Assembly (NCBI GenBank): GCA_020442465.1
Contig: JAGRJY010000133.1
Coordinates: forward strand, 103,655 to 167,654
Length of the DNA stretch: 64,000 bases
Reading direction: 5' to 3'
Origin: Lysobacterales bacterium
Lineage (GTDB): Bacteria; Pseudomonadota; Gammaproteobacteria; Xanthomonadales; Xanthomonadaceae
Part shown: positions 43,683 to 52,803 of the stretch, in pieces
How positions within the stretch are numbered: the first letter of the stretch is position 1
Layout: every line of letters starts with the position of its first letter
Program-made: the position numbers and the translations under genes
The notes under the pieces: generated by a model
Seen by the model: the letters and a program-made list of their open reading frames with translations, nothing else
What the model was told of the DNA's origin: nothing
The model's database searches: none

Positions 43683-45083
43683 TCAGGAGGCCATGAAGCC
43701 CAGGTTGGGGCTGGAGAAGCGGCCCAGATTCGGCACCACCAGACTCGAAATATCGCCGGCGCTGACGCCATACCAGGCCGCGAGCGTGGCCGCGTACTGA
43801 TCCACCGACAGCGTCGGAATGATCTGGCCCCAGGCGGCGTCATCGGGGCCTTGCGCGGTGAGGTTGGGCATGGTGCCGTAGGCGCGCTGGCCGAGCACAT
43901 CGCCGCCGACCACGAAATGGTGGCTGCCCCAGCCGTGATCGGTGCCGTCGCCGTTGATGCTCACGGTGCGGCCGAAGTCGCTGGCGGTGAACTGGGTCAC
44001 GTCGTTCTGGATACCGAGCTCGACCGTGGCGTCATAGAACGCCCGCATGCTGGCGGACAGGTCGGGAAGGATTTCGTCGTGCCCGGCGAGCTGGGTGGCG
44101 TGGGTGTCGTAGCCACCCTGGGTGACGTAGTACAGCTGACGCGTCTGCCCCAGAGCCGTGCGTACCGAGATCAGTCGCGCCACCATCGCCAGCTGCCGAC
44201 CCAGCCAGGAGTCGGGGAAGGTCGTGGTCAGCGTCGGCCCGGCGTTCAGCGCCGCCGACACCAGGGCGTAGTTGTCCAGCGCCTGGCCCATGACCTGGGC
44301 ATGCTTGCGCAGGAACATGCTGTCGCCCTGCTGGCGGGCGATCTGCTGGATCGCAAGGAAGCTCGCGCGGCGGTCCGCGTTCCATTCGTCTTCGATGAAG
44401 AACAGAGACTGTCCGCCGTCCGAATCCATGAAGTAGGGCTGCACCGCGTTGCCGATCTGGAACGTATTTGCGCCGTCCATCGAGATGCAGGTCGACAACG
44501 GCGGATTCGCGTGACCCGCCATCACCGCATCCACCAGGCGGCCGCCCCAGCCGGTGCGCTCGGTGGAGTCGGTCCACGAGGTCTGCCAGGCGGTGGTCTG
44601 GTCGCTGTGCGAGAACAGCTGCGGCGGCACCGGCACCAGCTGGTTCTGGAACTCGTTCTTGGTGATCGGGTAGAGCAGCGGTCCGACATTGGCCACCACC
44701 GCGCACTGCCCGCTCTGGAACAGCTGCTGCAGCCCTTCCATGCCCGGATGCAGGGCGTAGCTGCAGCCGTCCGACCAGGGGACCGACGGGGTGAGCGGCA
44801 ATAACGGGTCCGAACCGGGCAAGGCGAGCGCGCCCCGCGCGTCGGTGTAGGCCGTGCGCGCGCTGCCGCTGGTGGGAATCAGCGTGTTGAAGCTGTCGTT
44901 GCCGCCGCCCAGGAAGACGCAGACCAGCGCCTTGAAGTCGGCATGAGCCTTGCCGCCGGCCGCCGCGTTGATCGCGGCGTTGAGCACCTTCATCTGGCCG
45001 AACTGGCCGAACAGGGCGCCGCCGGCGGCGCAGGACAGCAGGCTACGGCGGATGAAGTCGCGTCGATGGATACGTGCAGTCAT
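43683..45083 (-). CDS. DUF1501 protein with a twin-arginine signal
   Basis: The 466-residue protein begins MTARIHRRDFIRRSLLSCAAGGALFG. RRDF-I is a twin-arginine motif before a hydrophobic stretch, so it should leave by TatABC (13036-14432). The DUF1501 (sulfatase-like) domain contains CVFLGGGNDSFNTLIPTS and, near the end, ASDFGRT and a GTDHGWGSHHF element that carries likely metal ligands. It is paired with the DUF1800 gene 9 bp upstream in the operon. Such pairs are widespread; their role is not established. Confidence 0.88.
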   Translation of the reverse strand: MTARIHRRDFIRRSLLSCAAGGALFGQFGQMKVLNAAINAAAGGKAHADFKALVCVFLGGGNDSFNTLIPTSGSARTAYTDARGALALPGSDPLLPLTPSVPWSDGCSYALHPGMEGLQQLFQSGQCAVVANVGPLLYPITKNEFQNQLVPVPPQLFSHSDQTTAWQTSWTDSTERTGWGGRLVDAVMAGHANPPLSTCISMDGANTFQIGNAVQPYFMDSDGGQSLFFIEDEWNADRRASFLAIQQIARQQGDSMFLRKHAQVMGQALDNYALVSAALNAGPTLTTTFPDSWLGRQLAMVARLISVRTALGQTRQLYYVTQGGYDTHATQLAGHDEILPDLSASMRAFYDATVELGIQNDVTQFTASDFGRTVSINGDGTDHGWGSHHFVVGGDVLGQRAYGTMPNLTAQGPDDAAWGQIIPTLSVDQYAATLAAWYGVSAGDISSLVVPNLGRFSSPNLGFMAS

Positions 45084-45092
45084 GGCGATTCC

Positions 45093-46850
45093 TCAGCGCA
45101 GCACCGCCGCGTACGGCGAAGTGATGGTCAGCACCAGGGCGTCCTGGACACGGTTGCGACGCCAGTTCGGATTCCACTGCGCCTCGATGTTTCGCACGTG
45201 CTCGATCAGCAGCATCTGTACTTCGATCGGGAGCTGGCCGTCGGCGAACAGCAGGTTGTAGCGATCGACCAGGGCAGGGGGATCGCTGGCCAGCGCTTCC
45301 TCGGGACGCAGGTCGACCTGCAGGTTGTCCGGATCGCCCGCGTCCGACTGCACGAAGTTCCAGTAGATCTGCGCGGCCCAGGCGTTGTTCGCGGCGATGA
45401 TGTAGGTGTCGGTGGTGATCTGGAACTCGGGCGCGACGAGGCCGAGATCCTGGATCTCGCCCGGCGGCTGGTAGTCGGGCAGGAAGAAATTGAACACCGA
45501 CGGACTGCGCAGCGGTGCCTGGGCGAAGCTGTTCTCCGGCTGCCACGGATAGAACCGGTCGTTGCCGCTGAAGGCATTGAGCGCGCGCAACAGGTGGATA
45601 TGGCGGATCAGCGGCTCGCGCAGCTTGCCGCGCGTGGCGTGTGAGCGCCACGACGGGTCGCGGGCTTCGCTGTCGAGCAGGATCGCGCGGACCACTTCGG
45701 CGAGATCGCCGTACTCGCCGCTGCCGTTGTTGCGGAACACGTCGGCCACGCGCCCGACATACGCCGGCGAGGGATTGCTGCTGACCAGACGCTGGATCAA
45801 GCGCCGGGCAATGAACGGCGCCACGTTCGGATGATTGACCAGGATGTCGAGCGCATCGTCGAGGTCGGACTCGCCGGTGCCCAACGCGGGAATCTCCAGC
45901 GGAATCGCGCCCGGCACCATGCCGTTGTACGAGATCAGCGCCTTGTTTTCGGTGTCGTGTTGCCAGGCGACGACCTGCATCGGCGCACGCCAGCCGCTGG
46001 TGGGATTGGCGTCGCTCGATGCCGGGCCGCAGAACTCCCACTCCCAAGGGCGGTCCGGATGCGCGCCGGCGCACTCCATCCACTTCCAGCCGGTGAACAC
46101 GCGCGCCAACGCGCTGATCACGTTCTGGTCGTAGGTGGGAATCGGCTGCACGCCGGCGGTGCCGGGATCGCCGTCGCGGATCGTGCCGTCGTCGTTCAGC
46201 ATCACCAGGCCGATGGTGAACAGCTGCATGATCTCGCGGGCGTAGTTTTCGTCCGGCCGCAGGTTGCTGTCGGGATCGGCCTTCTGGTTGCCCAGCGACG
46301 ACAGGTACAGGCCCATGACCGGGCTCACGCTCACCGCGCGCAACAGGTCGCGGTAGTTGCCGAAGACATGGTCGAGCAGCATGTCGTAGTACTGCGCCAG
46401 CGCGAACGGCGCGCCCTCGAGTCCGCCCGAGCGGTCGGAGACCACGAGAATCTCGGACAGCGCGAACGCCACGCGCTGGCGCAGCTGATCGGGTGCGTTC
46501 ATGCCGCGGCGGAACCAGGATTCGATGCGTACGTTCTGGTAGACGTCCTCGCCGCTTGCTTCGATCTGGTCGACGAACGGAAGGTGGTAGCGCGGCGAGC
46601 GCGTGAGCTGCCAGTTGATCCAGCCCGGAATGCCGCGGTTGCGGACTTCGGCGATGTCTTCGGGTGTCGCCCCGAACGATGCCTGCGCGAGCAGGCGCGA
46701 GGCTTCCTGATCTTCGAGGCCGGCGCGCGGTTCAAAGTTCTGGGTGAAGATCAGCTGCTGCGCCTGTGCGGGAGCACCGCACGTCAGCCCGAGCATGGCC
46801 GAAGCCATGAGCAAACGGAACGTTATGTTCCGGTTAAACAATGAGTTCAT
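45093..46850 (-). CDS. DUF1800 family exported protein
   Basis: The 585-residue protein has a Sec-type signal peptide (FRLLMASAMLGLTCGAPAQAQ) followed by the DUF1800 signature ASRLLAQASFGATPEDIAEVRNRGIPGWINWQL near residue 50. Also present are ALSEILVVSD, a YARELMQ-like segment (NYAREIMQLFTIGL) and a C-terminal domain with HLLRALNAF. The function of the family is unknown; in this organism it appears as the first gene of a two-gene unit with the DUF1501 protein. Confidence 0.88.
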   Translation of the reverse strand: MNSLFNRNITFRLLMASAMLGLTCGAPAQAQQLIFTQNFEPRAGLEDQEASRLLAQASFGATPEDIAEVRNRGIPGWINWQLTRSPRYHLPFVDQIEASGEDVYQNVRIESWFRRGMNAPDQLRQRVAFALSEILVVSDRSGGLEGAPFALAQYYDMLLDHVFGNYRDLLRAVSVSPVMGLYLSSLGNQKADPDSNLRPDENYAREIMQLFTIGLVMLNDDGTIRDGDPGTAGVQPIPTYDQNVISALARVFTGWKWMECAGAHPDRPWEWEFCGPASSDANPTSGWRAPMQVVAWQHDTENKALISYNGMVPGAIPLEIPALGTGESDLDDALDILVNHPNVAPFIARRLIQRLVSSNPSPAYVGRVADVFRNNGSGEYGDLAEVVRAILLDSEARDPSWRSHATRGKLREPLIRHIHLLRALNAFSGNDRFYPWQPENSFAQAPLRSPSVFNFFLPDYQPPGEIQDLGLVAPEFQITTDTYIIAANNAWAAQIYWNFVQSDAGDPDNLQVDLRPEEALASDPPALVDRYNLLFADGQLPIEVQMLLIEHVRNIEAQWNPNWRRNRVQDALVLTITSPYAAVLR

Positions 46851-46937
46851 CTGGAGTCCCCGCTCCCGACCGCGTACAGACTGCGCGTGGCGGGCGGATT
46901 ATTCCGTGATCGCGTTCACGGCAGAAGCGCTTCGCGA

Positions 46938-47609
46938 CTAAAGGTAGGTCCAGCTCGACCGCTGGTCCGCGAGGTGCGGCAGCGCGTTCCACGAAGCCAT
47001 TCTCCAGCCGTCGGACTTCGCTTCGAGTTCCACCATGGCCGCATTGCGGATCTGCAGGTTGAGTTCGACGGCGCGATCGTCGGGAGCGGCCAGCGCCTCG
47101 GCGGCGAGTTGGGCCAGCACGCCGGCCGAGGTCACGAGCAGCGTGCTGCCGCCCTCGGATTGCGCATGCAGGCGGGCTCCGGCGCCGCGCGTTCGGCGCC
47201 GGAAGTCGGGCCAGGATTCCGCTGGCGGACCCAGCTGCCCGCTGGCCCAGGCGTGCAATGCGTCGGCCAGCAGGCGCGCCAATGCGGGGCCCGGTGCCGT
47301 GTCCGCAGCGCGTGGCGGGTGTCGCGCCAGGAATGCGGCGACGACGGACTGGTGGTCGAATTCGTTGAAGTCGGCATCCACTTCTTCGGCGGGCAGGCGT
47401 CCGCCTTCCAGGGCGAATCCTCGACTCAGCGCAGCGAGGCTCTGCTGGTGGCGCCGATGGCCGCCGCGCACCACGCGCGTGAAGTCGTGCCCGTGCCGGG
47501 CCAGCCAGCGGCCCGCCTGCTCGCACTGCTGCGCACCCAGCGGCGACAGCTGATCGTAGTCGTCGCTGCCGAAGCTGGCTTGTCCGTGCCGCAGTGCAAT
47601 CAGACGCAT
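46938..47609 (-). CDS. Histidine phosphatase superfamily (phosphoglycerate mutase-like) protein
   Basis: The 223-residue protein starts MRLIALRHGQASFG, with the catalytic His in RHGQA (a variant of RHGE/Q). The second His occurs late, in a form less obvious than usual: after LLVTSAGVLAQL one would expect GH, and here it reads TSAGV. That points to reduced or altered activity. It is the last gene of the yggS-proC-yggT-DUF4426 operon. Confidence 0.8.
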   Translation of the reverse strand: MRLIALRHGQASFGSDDYDQLSPLGAQQCEQAGRWLARHGHDFTRVVRGGHRRHQQSLAALSRGFALEGGRLPAEEVDADFNEFDHQSVVAAFLARHPPRAADTAPGPALARLLADALHAWASGQLGPPAESWPDFRRRTRGAGARLHAQSEGGSTLLVTSAGVLAQLAAEALAAPDDRAVELNLQIRNAAMVELEAKSDGWRMASWNALPHLADQRSSWTYL

Positions 47610-47612
47610 GGG

Positions 47613-48077
47613 TCAGCGCGGTGCGAAGAAAGTCTGGCTGAAACGCACCGGGGTCGTGCGCGCGCTGTCTGCCGGCTGGACGTCGATCTCGAAGCGGATG
47701 GGCGCTTCCAGCTCGACGCGCGGATCGGCCAGGTAATAGATCGCATCGCCTTCCGTCACTTCGCGAAACCACAGCGTCTGGGTCTGCCCCACGTCGTTGC
47801 GGGCCATGCCTTCCACCCGCGCCCGCACGGCAACGTCGCCGTCGCCATGGAGCCTGCGCACCGCGATGTTCACCAGCGCACGCTGCGCCGAGCGGGTGAT
47901 CTGGCGCTCGCGCGCGACCTCGGGCGGGATGTCCAGGCTCGATACCGCATTGAAGTGGATCACGAACTCCCCGGCAGTGACCATGCGCTCTGCCGAAGCC
48001 CCACTCGCGCATCCCAGCGTGAGCAGCGCCAGGATCAGACGGCCGGGCAGGGTGGAGCGGGTCGCGCTGGGAGTCAT
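47613..48077 (-). CDS. DUF4426 exported protein
   Basis: The 154-residue protein starts with a signal peptide (LILALLTLGCASGASA). Then FVIHFNAVSSLDIPPEVAR and AQRALVNIAVRR are the DUF4426 signature. It is periplasmic by prediction and its function is unknown. The start overlaps the yggT stop (ATGA), and the family is often found in this same yggS-proC-yggT neighbourhood, for example near pilT in Pseudomonas. Confidence 0.88.
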   Translation of the reverse strand: MTPSATRSTLPGRLILALLTLGCASGASAERMVTAGEFVIHFNAVSSLDIPPEVARERQITRSAQRALVNIAVRRLHGDGDVAVRARVEGMARNDVGQTQTLWFREVTEGDAIYYLADPRVELEAPIRFEIDVQPADSARTTPVRFSQTFFAPR

Positions 48078-48682
48078 GTCAGGCTCATCATCACGGCAAG
48101 GTCGTTGAGCGGCTGAACCACCAGCACCCGGGCAAGCACCACGCCCAAAGTCGCCACCAGCGGCGAGAGGTCGAAGGGCCCGAGCGTGGGCAGCGTCCGC
48201 CGCAGCGGCCCGAACACGGGCTCGGTGAGCTGCAGCAGGATCGGCATCATCGGGTGACGCGGATCGGGATGAACAAAGCTCACGATCACCCGCGCGATGA
48301 TCAGCCAGAAGTACAGCGTCAGCATCAGGTTGATCAGCGCGGCGGCGGCGAACAGCAGCGTCGCCAGCAGCGGCGGTGACCAGCCCGGTATCAGGGCCAG
48401 CAGCGGGGGTGGCCGATTGAACAGGGCGGTCTGCACCACGACCTGCACCACGCAGATCAGAAAGGTTACCAGCGCGCCGGCCGTGTCCAGGCGACCCCAG
48501 GGCGCGAGGAACTTGCGCAGCGGCATCAACAGCGGGTTCGTCGCGCGGTAGAAGAATTGACTGAGCGGATTGTGGAAGCTCGCGCGCACCAGCTGCAGCA
48601 GCACGCGCACCGCGAAGATGCCGATCAGGATGCCGAACAGCACTTCGCTGAGAATGAGCCCGGCTTCGGCGAGGTAGCCCAT
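48074..48682 (-). CDS. yggT: YggT family membrane protein
   Basis: The 202-residue protein has two YggT halves, each with a pair of membrane helices and a conserved P-x-x-P-L-R or P-x-L-x-P-V/L region (NPLLMPLRKF and TEPVFGPLRRTLP). Its ATG at 48682 follows the proC stop by 2 bp. The family is thought to help in osmotic stress or protein-membrane quality; direct function is not clear. Confidence 0.9.
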   Translation of the reverse strand: MGYLAEAGLILSEVLFGILIGIFAVRVLLQLVRASFHNPLSQFFYRATNPLLMPLRKFLAPWGRLDTAGALVTFLICVVQVVVQTALFNRPPPLLALIPGWSPPLLATLLFAAAALINLMLTLYFWLIIARVIVSFVHPDPRHPMMPILLQLTEPVFGPLRRTLPTLGPFDLSPLVATLGVVLARVLVVQPLNDLAVMMSLT

Positions 48683-48684
48683 GC

Positions 48685-49527
48685 TCAATCCCCTGCGCTG
48701 GCCGAGAGTTCGGCGCCACGCCGCGCGGCAGCATCGACGGCGCGCCGCACGAGCTCGCGGAATCCACCCGCCTCGAAGGTTTCCACCGCCGCCTGGGTCG
48801 TACCCCCCGGCGAGGTGACCCGGGCCCGCAGCGTCGCCGCATCTTCGTCCGATTCGACCAGCATGCGAGCCGCGCCGAGCAGGGTCTGGTCGGCCAGCGT
48901 CCGGGCCGTGTCGCGCGGCAGTCCCAGGGCCTGTGCCGCCTCGGTCATCGCCTCGGCGAGCAGAAAAACGTAGGCCGGGCCGCTTCCCGACAGGGCCGTC
49001 ACCGCGTCCATCAGTGCCTCGTCGGCGATCCAGGCGGTGGTACCGACCGCGGAAAGCAGCGTGTCGGCCCGGGTGCGATCGGTCTCCGAGCAACCGCCGC
49101 TGGCGAACAGGCCGGTGGCACCTGCGCGAAGCAGCGCCGGCGTATTCGGCATGCAGCGCACGATCCGGTCGTGCCCGCCGAGCCAGGCGGACAGTTGGTC
49201 CACCCGGATGCCGGCTGCGATCGACACCACGATGGTATGGCTCGGCAGGGCAGCGCGCAGGCCTTCGCACACGCCGCGCATGACCTGCGGCTTCACCGCG
49301 AGAATCAGGCAATCGGCGCCGCGCAAGGCGGCTTCGTTGTCGGCCGTGACCATGACGCCGAAGTCTGCTGCCAGGGCGGCGCGCGCAGCTTGCTGCGGTT
49401 CGGACACGCGAATTCGTGCTGACGCCACTCCACGTTGCAGCAAGCCGCCGATGAGTGCGCGGGCCATATTGCCGCCGCCGACGAAAGCCAGGGTCATCGG
49501 TGACAGAAGTGTGGGATCGGACGGCAT
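48685..49527 (-). CDS. proC: Pyrroline-5-carboxylate reductase
   Basis: ProC reduces pyrroline-5-carboxylate to proline with NAD(P)H. The 280-residue protein shows TLAFVGGGNMARAL, AVKPQVM, VRCMPNTPALLRAGATGL and a C-terminal SGSGPAYVFLLAEAMTEAA, all diagnostic. ATG 49527 is used; ATG 49497, ten codons on, gives a shorter form and is nearly as good. It follows yggS in the usual order. Confidence 0.95.
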   Translation of the reverse strand: MPSDPTLLSPMTLAFVGGGNMARALIGGLLQRGVASARIRVSEPQQAARAALAADFGVMVTADNEAALRGADCLILAVKPQVMRGVCEGLRAALPSHTIVVSIAAGIRVDQLSAWLGGHDRIVRCMPNTPALLRAGATGLFASGGCSETDRTRADTLLSAVGTTAWIADEALMDAVTALSGSGPAYVFLLAEAMTEAAQALGLPRDTARTLADQTLLGAARMLVESDEDAATLRARVTSPGGTTQAAVETFEAGGFRELVRRAVDAAARRGAELSASAGD

Positions 49528-49622
49528 GGGGCGCGCGGTTCGGTCAGGGCGGCCAACCTTAGCAGGACGGCGCGACGGCTGTCCGCCGCCGGATTGCCTG
49601 GACGACGGCGCGCTTGGGGGGC

Positions 49623-50297
49623 TCAATCCGTCGCGGGCTTGGGCGGTCGGGGCCCGAACAGGGCGGTGCCGATGCGCACTTCGGTCGACCCCTCGGCCAC
49701 GGCGAGTTCGAAGTCGTCGCTCATCCCCATCGACAGGGTGTCTACCGCCGGGTGCGCGCCGCGCAGACGTTCGAACCAGGCGGCCATGCTGCGGAAGGCG
49801 CGGCGCAGTCGCTCGGCGTCGCCGGGCGCCGGAATCGCCATCAGGCCGCGCAGCCGGAGCCTGGGCTCCGCGGCAATGGAGGCGGCCAACGCTTCAATCT
49901 GTTCAGGCCGGCAGCCCGACTTGCTGGCCTCGTCGTCGATGTTGACCTGGACCAGCAGGTTCAGCGGCGGCGCGGAAGCGTCCCGGTACCTTGCCAGCAG
50001 CGGAACCAGCTTCGGACGGTCGACGGTCTCCACCCAGTCGAACGTGGCTGCGGCCTCGCGGCACTTGTTCGACTGCAGCGGCCCGATCAGGTGCCAGTCG
50101 AGCGCGAGATCGCGCAGGGCTGCCTGTTTGGGCACGGCCTCCTGGACGTAGTTCTCGCCGAACGCGCGCTGGCCGCAGGCCGCCAGCGCGCGCACCTCCT
50201 CGCTGCTGCGGGTCTTGCTCACGGCCAGCAGGTCGACCGGGCGACCCTCGGCGGCGGCTGCGATGCGGGCGAGAATCGTGTGGAGGCGGTCGTTCAT
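49623..50297 (-). CDS. yggS: PLP homeostasis protein YggS
   Basis: The 224-residue protein binds pyridoxal phosphate through the lysine in LLAVSKTRS (about residue 28) and is an alanine-racemase-like barrel. FGENYVQEAVPK, WHLIGPLQSNK, and the late MSDDFELAVAEGSTEVRIGTALFG are conserved blocks. It does not act as a racemase; it buffers PLP levels. It is first in the operon with proC and divergent from pilT, the arrangement known from Pseudomonas. Confidence 0.94.
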   Translation of the reverse strand: MNDRLHTILARIAAAAEGRPVDLLAVSKTRSSEEVRALAACGQRAFGENYVQEAVPKQAALRDLALDWHLIGPLQSNKCREAAATFDWVETVDRPKLVPLLARYRDASAPPLNLLVQVNIDDEASKSGCRPEQIEALAASIAAEPRLRLRGLMAIPAPGDAERLRRAFRSMAAWFERLRGAHPAVDTLSMGMSDDFELAVAEGSTEVRIGTALFGPRPPKPATD

Positions 50298-50350
50298 TCG
50301 CTGCTTGAGGATCGTTCCCGGGGACGCCGCAGGCGGCGCACAAACGGCGC

Positions 50351-50356
50351 TATACT
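50351..50356 (+). promoter_or_regulatory. Candidate -10 element of pilT
   Basis: TATACT matches 5 of 6 consensus positions and lies 60 bp upstream of the pilT ATG in the divergent spacer with yggS. No good -35 is visible 17 bp upstream. Confidence 0.4.
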
Positions 50357-50415
50357 CGGGCGACAAGGCCGCATTACTGGGCGCTCAAGTCTATCGGACA
50401 GTTCGGGGGGCAGGC

Positions 50416-51453
50416 ATGGATATCGCGGAACTGCTGGCTTTTTCGGTGAAGAACAAGGCGTCCGATCTGCATCTGTCGGCGGGCTTGCCGCCGATGATCC
50501 GGGTCGATGGCGACGTGCGTCGCATCAACATCCCGGCGCTGGAACACAAGCAGGTCCACTCGCTGGTGTACGACATCATGTCGGACAAGCAGCGCCGCGA
50601 CTACGAAGAATTCCTCGAGTGCGACTTCAGCTTCGAGATTGCCGGGCTGGCGCGCTTCCGCGTCAACGCGTTCAACCAGAATCGTGGCGCCGGCGCCGTG
50701 TTCCGGACGATTCCCTCCGAAGTACTGTCGCTGGAAGACCTGGCCGCGCCGAAGATCTTCAAGGAGCTGATCGAGCAGCCGCAGGGCTTGATTCTGGTCA
50801 CCGGGCCGACCGGCTCGGGCAAGTCGACCACGCTCGCGGCGATGATCGACCACGTGAACAAGTCCGAGTACGGGCACATCCTCACCGTCGAGGACCCGAT
50901 CGAGTTCGTCCACACCTCGAACAAGTGCCTGATCAACCAGCGCGAAGTGCATCGCGACACCCACGGGTTCAATGAAGCGCTTCGATCGGCCCTGCGTGAA
51001 GACCCTGACTACATCCTCGTCGGCGAGCTGCGCGACCTCGAGACCATCCGCCTGGCGCTGACCGCGGCAGAAACCGGACATCTGGTATTCGGCACCCTGC
51101 ACACCTCGTCCGCCGCGAAGACGATCGACCGCGTGATCGACGTGTTCCCGGCCGGCGAGAAGCCCATGGTGCGATCGATGCTGTCGGAGTCGCTGCGCGC
51201 GGTGATCTCGCAGACGCTGCTGAAGCGCGTCGGCGGTGGTCGAGTCGCCGCGCACGAAATCATGGTCGCGATCCCGGCGATTCGAAACCTGATCCGCGAG
51301 GACAAGGTCGCGCAGATGTACTCGTCGATCCAGACCGGCCAGAGCTACGGCATGCAGACCCTCGACCAGTGCCTGCTCGACCTCGTCAAGCGCGGCCAGA
51401 TCGTGCGGCAGCAGGCGCGCGAGTACGCGAAGGACAAGCGCCTGTTTGATTGA
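50416..51453 (+). CDS. pilT: Type IV pilus retraction ATPase PilT
   Basis: The 345-residue hexameric ATPase powers pilus retraction and twitching motility. Walker A is GPTGSGKST and the Asp box is ILTVEDPIEFVH. Walker B and the His box lie in DYILVGELRDLETIRLALTAAETGHLVFGTLHT. The family's AIRNLIRE segment, the AIRNLIR motif required for retraction in PilT, is intact. The N-terminus MDIAELLAFSVKNKASDLHLS fixes the ATG at 50416. pilU follows after 152 bp. Confidence 0.98.
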   Translation: MDIAELLAFSVKNKASDLHLSAGLPPMIRVDGDVRRINIPALEHKQVHSLVYDIMSDKQRRDYEEFLECDFSFEIAGLARFRVNAFNQNRGAGAVFRTIPSEVLSLEDLAAPKIFKELIEQPQGLILVTGPTGSGKSTTLAAMIDHVNKSEYGHILTVEDPIEFVHTSNKCLINQREVHRDTHGFNEALRSALREDPDYILVGELRDLETIRLALTAAETGHLVFGTLHTSSAAKTIDRVIDVFPAGEKPMVRSMLSESLRAVISQTLLKRVGGGRVAAHEIMVAIPAIRNLIREDKVAQMYSSIQTGQSYGMQTLDQCLLDLVKRGQIVRQQAREYAKDKRLFD

Positions 51454-51605
51454 TCGTATGGCCGAAGATCGGGCCCCTGCCCGACTTCGGCGTGCAGGTC
51501 GAGACGCGTGATGCTCGACCCGCACCGCCGGCCCGGCGGCGCCTGGCCGGCGCCGGCACACCGTAGTGCCGGATGCATGGCCAGTACCCACCGGAGCGGC
51601 GTCTC

Positions 51606-52736
51606 ATGAGCAACATCGACTTCACCTCCTTCCTCAAGCTGATGGCCCACAAGAAGGCCTCGGACATGTTCATCACCGCCGGCGTGCCACCGTCCATGAA
51701 GGTGGCCGGACGGGTCCAGCCGATCACGCAGAATCCGCTGACGCCGCAGCAGTCGCGCGACCTGGTGCTGAACGTGATGAACCCCTCGCAGCGCGAAGAG
51801 TTCGAGAAGACCCACGAGTGCAACTTCGCCATCGGCGTGTCGGGCGTGGGTCGCTTCCGCGTCTCGTGCTTCTACCAGCGCAACCAGGTCGGCATGGTGC
51901 TGCGCCGCATCGAAACCAAGATCCCGACCGTCGAAGAGCTGAACCTGCCGGCGGTGATCAAGTCGCTGGCGATGACCAAGCGCGGCGTCATCATCTTCGT
52001 CGGCGCGACCGGTACCGGTAAGTCGACCTCGCTGGCCGCGATGATCGGCTATCGCAACCAGAACAGCTCCGGCCACATCATCACGATCGAAGACCCGATC
52101 GAGTTCGTGCACAAGCACGAAGGCTGCATCGTCACCCAGCGCGAGGTCGGCATCGACACCGACTCCTGGGATGCCGCACTGAAGAACACCCTGCGCCAGG
52201 CGCCCGACGTCATCATGATCGGCGAGGTGCGAACCCGCGAGGGCATGGATCACGCGATCGCGTTCGCCGAAACCGGCCATCTGGTGCTCTGCACCCTGCA
52301 TGCGAACAACGCCAACCAGGCGCTCGACCGCATCATCAACTTCTTCCCCGAGGACCGTCGCAACCAGCTGCTGATGGACCTCTCGCTGAACCTCAAAGGC
52401 ATCGTGGCCCAGCAGCTCGTTCCGACGCCCGACGGCAAGTCACGTCGTTGCGCGATGGAAATCCTGCTCGGCACGCCGCTGATCCAGGACTACATCCGCG
52501 ACGGCGAGGTGCACAAGATCAAGGAGGTGATGAAGGAGTCGACCAACCTCGGCATGCAGACCTTCGACCAGGCCCTGTTCGTGCTCTATCAGGCCGGTGA
52601 GATCAGCTACGAGGATGCGCTCCGCCACGCCGATTCGTCGAACGAAGTCCGCCTGCGCATCAAGCTCGCCCAGGGCGGCGACGCGCACACGCTGTCGCAG
52701 GGACTGGATGGTGTGGAATTGATGGAGTCGCGGTAG
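51606..52736 (+). CDS. pilU: PilT-dependent retraction ATPase PilU
   Basis: The 376-residue paralogue of PilT assists retraction under load and depends on PilT. It has Walker A GATGTGKST, the Asp box ITIEDPIEFVHK and the Walker B region PDVIMIGEVR. The C-terminus runs beyond PilT (LRIKLAQGGDAHTLSQGLDG), as usual for PilU. GGAG 9 bp upstream supports the ATG at 51606. Confidence 0.97.
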   Translation: MSNIDFTSFLKLMAHKKASDMFITAGVPPSMKVAGRVQPITQNPLTPQQSRDLVLNVMNPSQREEFEKTHECNFAIGVSGVGRFRVSCFYQRNQVGMVLRRIETKIPTVEELNLPAVIKSLAMTKRGVIIFVGATGTGKSTSLAAMIGYRNQNSSGHIITIEDPIEFVHKHEGCIVTQREVGIDTDSWDAALKNTLRQAPDVIMIGEVRTREGMDHAIAFAETGHLVLCTLHANNANQALDRIINFFPEDRRNQLLMDLSLNLKGIVAQQLVPTPDGKSRRCAMEILLGTPLIQDYIRDGEVHKIKEVMKESTNLGMQTFDQALFVLYQAGEISYEDALRHADSSNEVRLRIKLAQGGDAHTLSQGLDGVELMESR

Positions 52737-52743
52737 GAGCCGG

Positions 52744-52799
52744 GATTCGCGATTCGGAACCTAGGACTCGGGGCTCGGGACTCGGAATTCGAGTCCCTG
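52744..52799 (+). repeat. Intergenic degenerate repeat, copy 2
   Basis: Several GGACTCGGG-like units (for example GGAACCTAGGACTCGGGGCT) fill the 67-bp space between the convergent pilU and pyrB. The end ACTCGGAATTCGAGT is an inverted repeat, so a hairpin can form. The copy at 37802-37840 is in the opposite orientation and also abuts a gene end. Confidence 0.55.
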
Positions 52800-52803
52800 G
52801 TCT

